A stretch of 64,000 nt of DNA from an uncultured Opitutia bacterium (GTDB taxonomy: Bacteria; Verrucomicrobiota; Verrucomicrobiia; Opitutales; Opitutaceae). This document shows, piece after piece, positions 60,801 through 64,000 of this stretch; position 1 is the first letter of the stretch; each line of letters starts with the position of its first letter. Both the position numbers and the translations under genes were made by a program. The stretch is taken from contig CAITWF010000048.1 in the NCBI GenBank assembly GCA_903896015.1, positions 1-64,000 on the forward strand, read 5' to 3'. Under the pieces are notes generated by a model, which saw only the letters and a program-made list of their open reading frames with translations, had not been told where the DNA came from and made no database searches.

Positions 60801-61164
60801 AAGCGTCCATTTGCACGACTTCGCTGCGAGAACGGAGGCCCACGTCGGTGACCGCGGAGCCGCCGGCCTGCACCACCACCGGCACGTCCTGCGAGAGCAG
60901 ACCCGTGTAGAGGACATGAAGGGTTACCGAGCCGGCCGGGATGCCATCCAATCGGTAGGAGCCCGATTGGTCGGTTGACGTGGTCGCACCGGCAATCGGT
61001 GTGGACCCCGCGACCACTTGGATCTGTGCACCGTAAAGGTAACTGCCAGTTTCAGAATTCTGGACGCGACCGACAATCGAGCCGGTGGGGGCGGCGAAGA
61101 GGCCAAGACTGAGCAAGGGGAGGATCGCAAACGCGATCCGTGCAAACGAGCGGGTAGGATACAT
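57877..61164 (-). CDS. TonB-dependent outer-membrane receptor with N-terminal carboxypeptidase-like domain
   Basis: A 1095-residue receptor from the ATG at 61164, with signal peptide (FARIAFAILPLLSLGLFAAP); a TTG four codons upstream is unlikely. Residues ~28-110 form a carboxypeptidase-regulatory-like beta-domain (GSIVGRVQNSETGSYLYGA, TDQSGSYRLDGIPAGSVTLHV), followed by a TonB-box-like VVQMDAFRVDVEKA, a plug (VDDLGFIGDGSIANALKFLPG, with TLPDDPGSALAGSINFVPK) and a beta-barrel ending in GLKANF. This build is typical of SusC-like and related glycan receptors in Verrucomicrobiota. Palindromic operators lie about 110 and 215 bp upstream, next to the divergent LacI-type gene, so its regulation by that protein is inferred. 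A terminator hairpin follows. Confidence 0.9.
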   Translation of the reverse strand: MYPTRSFARIAFAILPLLSLGLFAAPTGSIVGRVQNSETGSYLYGAQIQVVAGSTPIAGATTSTDQSGSYRLDGIPAGSVTLHVLYTGLLSQDVPVVVQAGGSAVTDVGLRSRSEVVQMDAFRVDVEKAMGATELAINTQRYASNLKSVVAVDDLGFIGDGSIANALKFLPGVDLEQDGYGYGNSVTLSGAPSANVPIGFGGFQMTTSAEVPGQGISPVGLQSIPQRSTQLMQMSLNNISRIEVNHTTLPDDPGSALAGSINFVPKSAFEHDKPSYTLTAFGAADQNKIGQSRMDGPLSSKIKTTFPGMVLSAIIPVNKRFGFSATFSTNTVPKAYVDQTESWNANYLYNQTTGAGSYKDTPLIPSHYTSDGQNLNSVLSTYQRTSFNLTGDYKVAENGTLHASFTQAYNTLEYGARNLAWGNTGWVDLTRSTLTNQVEINQTSLQPRVLNQSTTWVVNEANRQETLSYEGRIGAWKVDLGESYGNSRKQNRDRDVGTVFSILYNIRPLQQLHFNNIGEWGPQSISAIAPNGTVLDPSSLASFVAAGNFAGQYYDPITGALTNVPSNLPAIRYKPLWSSDHRFEGKGSASRDFAIPDFPTTLKVGFNYSHQSKRANTDPVLGGNGQGYIYLGTRPGTDFILKGYNTPMIGNYGVAQFLDPAAIAAYQAANLSLFVESRPWNDYSSAVTSSFSVREDVPAAYIRADSSMLHGRLKFAYGVRFEQTRDFGTGPYFNPGGNYAKNAQGQILNTQGGVYQAGKGQTIQLLYPVNSLAQAHANYIMNGSQSSARYNNYFPSLAVSYDLNPNLVARVSGGHTIGRPDFNNIYPSLNLPDPTTLDPTATTIINANNPALKPWTSNNFGASLEYYAPDGRSNFTVRGYRRFVDNAFGTNTLTVAQTADYLTTYGINSAEFPGSVLRTPINMTGRIVTSGLELSGSYLLDKLLPDWARGLRVVASGTRSTQTGGGVMAVQFAAQNLYIVPYTAGLGVSLTRSRFSVSVNSKATSKTRLQYLDFTTSSTPTYEPNEFMYRRGAIRVDLDVSFRATKNLSLFINGRDISGYEPTELRYSPNTPAIAKNYHRAIYQPVWTAGLKANF

Positions 61165-61274
61165 GGTTGGGTTCAAGGGCGTTTTCTTCAGGGGTGGTGT
61201 TAGCTCATGGGTGTGAGCTGGGGTAGCCGGTCGCTATAATGCTAAGTTCCTGGCCTTAGTCTTGCGAAATGTGA

Positions 61275-61287
61275 TGCAAGCGTTGCA
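61275..61287. promoter_or_regulatory. LacI-family operator candidate (copy 2)
   Basis: TGCAAGCGTTGCA, a perfect palindrome with the central base as axis, in the divergent gap between the TonB receptor (start 61164) and the LacI-type gene (start 61398). It is 110 bp upstream of the receptor start, and 104 bp (almost ten helical turns) from copy 3. A plus-strand TATAAT occurs at 61235-61240 but has no good -35 element. Confidence 0.7.
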
Positions 61288-61378
61288 AAAGTTTTGACGG
61301 AAGTCCCGGACGAGCGTCGAGGTGGTTGCTGCCGATCGCTCATTGGACGGCAAAAGTGTTGAGTCGCACCGCTGGTGA

Positions 61379-61391
61379 TGCAAGCGTTGCA
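61379..61391. promoter_or_regulatory. LacI-family operator candidate (copy 3), overlapping the ribosome-binding region of the LacI-type gene
   Basis: TGCAAGCGTTGCA again, with flanks giving TGATGCAAGCGTTGCAATCA. Its right end lies 6 bp before the ATG at 61398, so binding here would block transcription elongation or translation start of the regulator gene, as in autorepression. Confidence 0.7.
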
Positions 61392-61397
61392 ATCACA

Positions 61398-62435
61398 ATG
61401 TCCACCCTGTCTCTCGGTTCAATTGCCGCGACGTGCGGCGTTTCGGCGTCCACGGTTTCGCGCGCCCTCTCGGGCCATACCGCGGTGCGTGAAGCGACCC
61501 GGCGGCGCATCGTCGCTGCGGCGCGAAAACTCGGCTACCGCCGAAACGATCTGGTGGGGAAACTCATGGCGCATGTGCGCACCGGTCGGACGCAGCGGTT
61601 CCTGGGAAACCTTGCGGCCATCCACGTGCCGTCAAAATCGCAGCCGCGCATGCTGCCAACGCACCGAAAAATCATTGCGGGTGCCATTGCGCGGGCGCGC
61701 GAACTCGGGTTTCAGCTCTACGAATTCAGTGTCGGGCAGGATGGGCTGGGGCCTGGCGGCTATGCGCGCGTGCTTCGTGCCCGGGGCGTGCACGGCGCAA
61801 TCTTTCTATACACCGAGCCGACCTCGATTATGGCGGATTTCCCGTGGGATGAATTTGCGACCATCGAGATCGACTACGGGCAACGCGAGCCGCTGCTCCA
61901 CACGGTTTGTCTCGATCATTACACGACATTGCTCGGCGCGTTGGAGCGACTCCAGTCGCTCGGCTACCGGCGGATTGGATTTTTTGTAACTGAGTTCAAG
62001 GACCACCGCATCGCGCACAAGTGGTCGGCGACGTTTGCGTCGTTTCAGCGCCACTGGCTGGATGCAGGCAACATTCCCATGCTGATATCGGACGACATCG
62101 AAGAGGCTTCGTTTTCGAAGTGGTATCGGCGTTATAAGCCGGACGTGGTGATCGGGCATGTGGACGAGGCGGTCACCTGGTTGCAGCGTGCCGGCGTGCG
62201 CGTGCCGGCGGACACGGGATTTTTCAATCTCAACTGGACTGAACGTAAACGCCCGTGCGCCGGCCTTGATCTGCGCATGGAACTCCAAGGCAGTGTCGCC
62301 GCCGAGGCTCTCATCGCACAGATTCAGCGCAGTGAACGCGGCCTCCCGGCCGACCCTCGCACGATCATGATTTCAGGCCGGTGGGTGGATGGACCGACGC
62401 TTCGGCGCGTAAGCGCAGCTTCGGCGTCGAGCTGA
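61398..62435 (+). CDS. LacI-family transcriptional regulator
   Basis: A 345-residue regulator. I chose the ATG at 61398 (MSTLSLGSIAATCGVSASTV), where the helix-turn-helix starts immediately, as in the family; an earlier in-frame Met would put the operator inside the coding region. The DNA-binding domain (residues 1-55) shows SLGSIAATCGVSASTVSRALSGHTAVREATRRRIVAAARKLGY, with the hinge helix after it. The effector-binding part (60-345) is less conserved in appearance and has a long inserted GPGGYARVLRARGVHGAIFLY-type segment. It is divergent from the TonB receptor. Its effector is presumably a sugar derived from the glycan imported by that receptor. Three operator-like palindromes in the window match its class. 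Confidence 0.9.
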   Translation: MSTLSLGSIAATCGVSASTVSRALSGHTAVREATRRRIVAAARKLGYRRNDLVGKLMAHVRTGRTQRFLGNLAAIHVPSKSQPRMLPTHRKIIAGAIARARELGFQLYEFSVGQDGLGPGGYARVLRARGVHGAIFLYTEPTSIMADFPWDEFATIEIDYGQREPLLHTVCLDHYTTLLGALERLQSLGYRRIGFFVTEFKDHRIAHKWSATFASFQRHWLDAGNIPMLISDDIEEASFSKWYRRYKPDVVIGHVDEAVTWLQRAGVRVPADTGFFNLNWTERKRPCAGLDLRMELQGSVAAEALIAQIQRSERGLPADPRTIMISGRWVDGPTLRRVSAASASS

Positions 62436-62458
62436 TCGACCGCGGGTGTCGGCGGCGA

Positions 62459-64000
62459 TCAGTCGATCTGTAGTTCGGTGACCGACCAGTTTCCGGCTCC
62501 GCCGCCGCGCTTGGCCGTCGATTTGACAATGACGTAGCGACCGCGAATTCCGGCCGGAAGATCGATCACGGTCCGATCGCGTCGGCCAGAGGCGGTGGCG
62601 CGCGCGGCTCCAGGATTTGAGAGATCGTCGGTGACAAAGACTTCGACCGTCCCCGGGTAATCGCCGACACGACCGGTCTGATCGAGCGTGATGCGGTGGA
62701 TGGGCCGCGCCTGCTTGCAGTCGACTTGAATCCATTGGCCGGCAGTGGCCGGCACGGACCACGCGGTCTTCGCGTTGCCGTCAACCATTCGGCTAGCTTG
62801 ATCTGCGCTGGCGGAGGCGGTGATGATGGGCGGCCATACCCGGTTTACTCGAATAGACAGCGCGGCGTCGCGTGCTTCCGCCGCTAGGGCCGGATCGGAC
62901 TGGAGTTTTTCGGCGAGCGTGAGAGCAGTGTCGCTCGTGCCCCGGCCGAGCAGAATAAGTAGCGACTTCCGTGTCTCAAGATCCTTTGCGATGGTCAGCA
63001 GACGCGCGACGTCGTCCGGTGATTCCTTGGCGGGCGTCTCGCGCTTGCGCTCGATAAAGCCGATGGCGCCTTTGATTGCGGCTGCACGCGCTTCGTCGAG
63101 CGTTGCTTTCTCCGCCGTCGTGATCAGGACGGGCAGCGCGTTGCGCTCAGGCCAGCGCGAGAGTGTGTCAGTCGCGGCCAAAGCAACTTTTGCGTCCGAC
63201 AGGCAAGCGAGCCGGCCGGCGCATTCGGCGGCCGCGGCGCTGCTGAGCCGAGTGAGCACAGGCAGGAGGCGGAGCTGAACCTCGGCCGTGCCGTGATCGA
63301 CCGCGTCGACCACGAGCCGGTCGCGGGCGGCTTCGTCATGGTTGCGGAGTGAGATGCTGGCGAGGGCGCGCTGGGCGCGCGCAATTTCTTGGTTGTCGGT
63401 CGCCGAAATCATCCAGGCGAGAACGGCGGCTTGATCGGTCGCGGGCGCGAGTTCGCCCAGCGAACGGAGAGCGGCGGCGCGCACGGTGGCATCCGGGTCG
63501 GCGCGGATTTTCCAAAGCAGGGGAAACGCCTCGGTCAGATTGCGCGTGGCGACGGCTTCGAGCATAACGACACGCAGCTTCGCGTCGCCCGCGGCGGCGG
63601 TGGCGAGGATAGCGTCGTTGACGCCGGGTCCGTTTAGCCGCGCGAAACTTTGCCGTGCGAGCTTGGCTTCGTCGCCGGTGGCGGTGACGAGAAATTGGGC
63701 AAGCTCGAGTGCGCCCTCGCGGGTGCCGGGCAGTTTGCCGATCGCCGCGAGAGCGGCGGCGCGCACGGCGGGATCGGAATCGGCGATCGCCTTCGAGACC
63801 GCGGGCACGGCGGCCGCATCGCCGAACGCCGCCAGTGCCCCAATCGCGGCGGCCTGCGTGGGCGCGTCGAACGTCGACAGCTTTGCAGCGAGTGGCGCGA
63901 CGATCGCGTTGGCCGGCAGCGCGCTAATCGCCTCGAGGGCGACGCGCTTGGCGGCGAGATCGTCGCCTGCCAGCGTGGTGAGAATGGTCGCGGGCGCGGA
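62459..64000 (-). CDS. HEAT-repeat protein with C-terminal discoidin-like domain (5' end outside window)
   Basis: The frame is open to the window edge, so the N-terminus is missing; the last 513 codons are seen. The N-terminal part shown consists of ~10 HEAT-type repeats (for example ADPDATVRAAALRSLGELAP, SDPAVRAAALAAIGKLPG), about 30-37 residues each. The C-terminal ~140 residues (ASADQASRMVDGNAKTAWSV onward, with GQWIQVDCKQARPIHRITLD and GRYVIVKSTAKRGGGAGNWSVTELQID) form an F5/8 type C (discoidin) carbohydrate-binding-like domain. In this phylum such proteins are often long, multidomain and linked to ThuA or glycan genes; the role is unknown. It is convergent with the LacI-type gene. Confidence 0.8.
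   Translation of the reverse strand, partial: SAPATILTTLAGDDLAAKRVALEAISALPANAIVAPLAAKLSTFDAPTQAAAIGALAAFGDAAAVPAVSKAIADSDPAVRAAALAAIGKLPGTREGALELAQFLVTATGDEAKLARQSFARLNGPGVNDAILATAAAGDAKLRVVMLEAVATRNLTEAFPLLWKIRADPDATVRAAALRSLGELAPATDQAAVLAWMISATDNQEIARAQRALASISLRNHDEAARDRLVVDAVDHGTAEVQLRLLPVLTRLSSAAAAECAGRLACLSDAKVALAATDTLSRWPERNALPVLITTAEKATLDEARAAAIKGAIGFIERKRETPAKESPDDVARLLTIAKDLETRKSLLILLGRGTSDTALTLAEKLQSDPALAAEARDAALSIRVNRVWPPIITASASADQASRMVDGNAKTAWSVPATAGQWIQVDCKQARPIHRITLDQTGRVGDYPGTVEVFVTDDLSNPGAARATASGRRDRTVIDLPAGIRGRYVIVKSTAKRGGGAGNWSVTELQID

Noticed and set aside
61235-61240. Plus-strand TATAAT as the -10 box of the LacI-type gene
   Set aside because: No acceptable -35 element lies 16-18 bp upstream (closest is TGTGAG), so I do not list it as a promoter.

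Overview
The window is GC-rich, densely packed bacterial chromosome. Its gene content points to the Verrucomicrobiota, most likely an Opitutaceae-type organism: large TonB-dependent receptors whose mature N-terminus carries a VVQLTPFEV-like box, ThuA, HEAT-repeat/discoidin, sulfatase and PcRGLX/YetA proteins, a DUF5069 protein, and GMC oxidoreductases paired with a Tat-exported subunit 3. This placement is inferred from recalled family distributions; no marker gene was compared. No phage, insertion sequence, CRISPR array or rRNA was seen. One tRNA (Ala, GGC) is present.

Layout. 1-10.5 kb: the 3' part of a PLP-dependent decarboxylase, a TonB-dependent receptor with a good terminator, a membrane TPR protein, a PcRGLX/YetA-type lyase candidate and a small exported protein. 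9.7-12.6 kb (minus): a tight run trpC, DUF5069, rsmA, exported protein. 12.7-14.3 kb (plus): mazG overlapping a Xer recombinase. 14.3-21.4 kb (minus): a probable operon nadE, hemL, an S55 (SpoIVB-like) protein and a beta-propeller-like exported protein. 21.5-26.3 kb (plus): TolC-like protein, maf, TonB-like protein, RluA-type pseudouridine synthase, DAHP synthase. 26.4-34.1 kb: mutS (minus), an alpha/beta hydrolase, then two very similar GMC oxidoreductases flanking a Tat-exported subunit 3. 34.2-37.9 kb (minus): a membrane protein with a Cys-rich tail, then pfkB-type kinase, tmk, holB. 38.0-40.1 kb (plus): a TolQ-TolR-TolA-like set. 40.2-47.2 kb: tRNA-Ala, M50 protease, NtrC-type regulator, ThuA protein, an esterase/SMP-30 fusion, BtpA-like, STAS-like and cupin proteins. 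47.3-64 kb: an accessory carbohydrate region with a sulfatase, three uncharacterised toroid-like proteins, two membrane TPR proteins, a second TonB receptor, a LacI-type regulator and a partial HEAT-repeat/discoidin protein.

The most notable signal is in the last 17 kb. A perfect 13-bp palindrome, TGCAAGCGTTGCA, occurs three times: just before the LacI-family gene, in the gap between that gene and the divergent TonB receptor, and upstream of the toroid/sulfatase operon. I infer one regulator controlling uptake and breakdown of a probably sulfated glycan by enzymes I cannot assign to a known family. One of these genes appears broken by a deletion or frameshift near 49.8 kb. Short intergenic-type repeats occur at four places, one of them inside the S55 gene.
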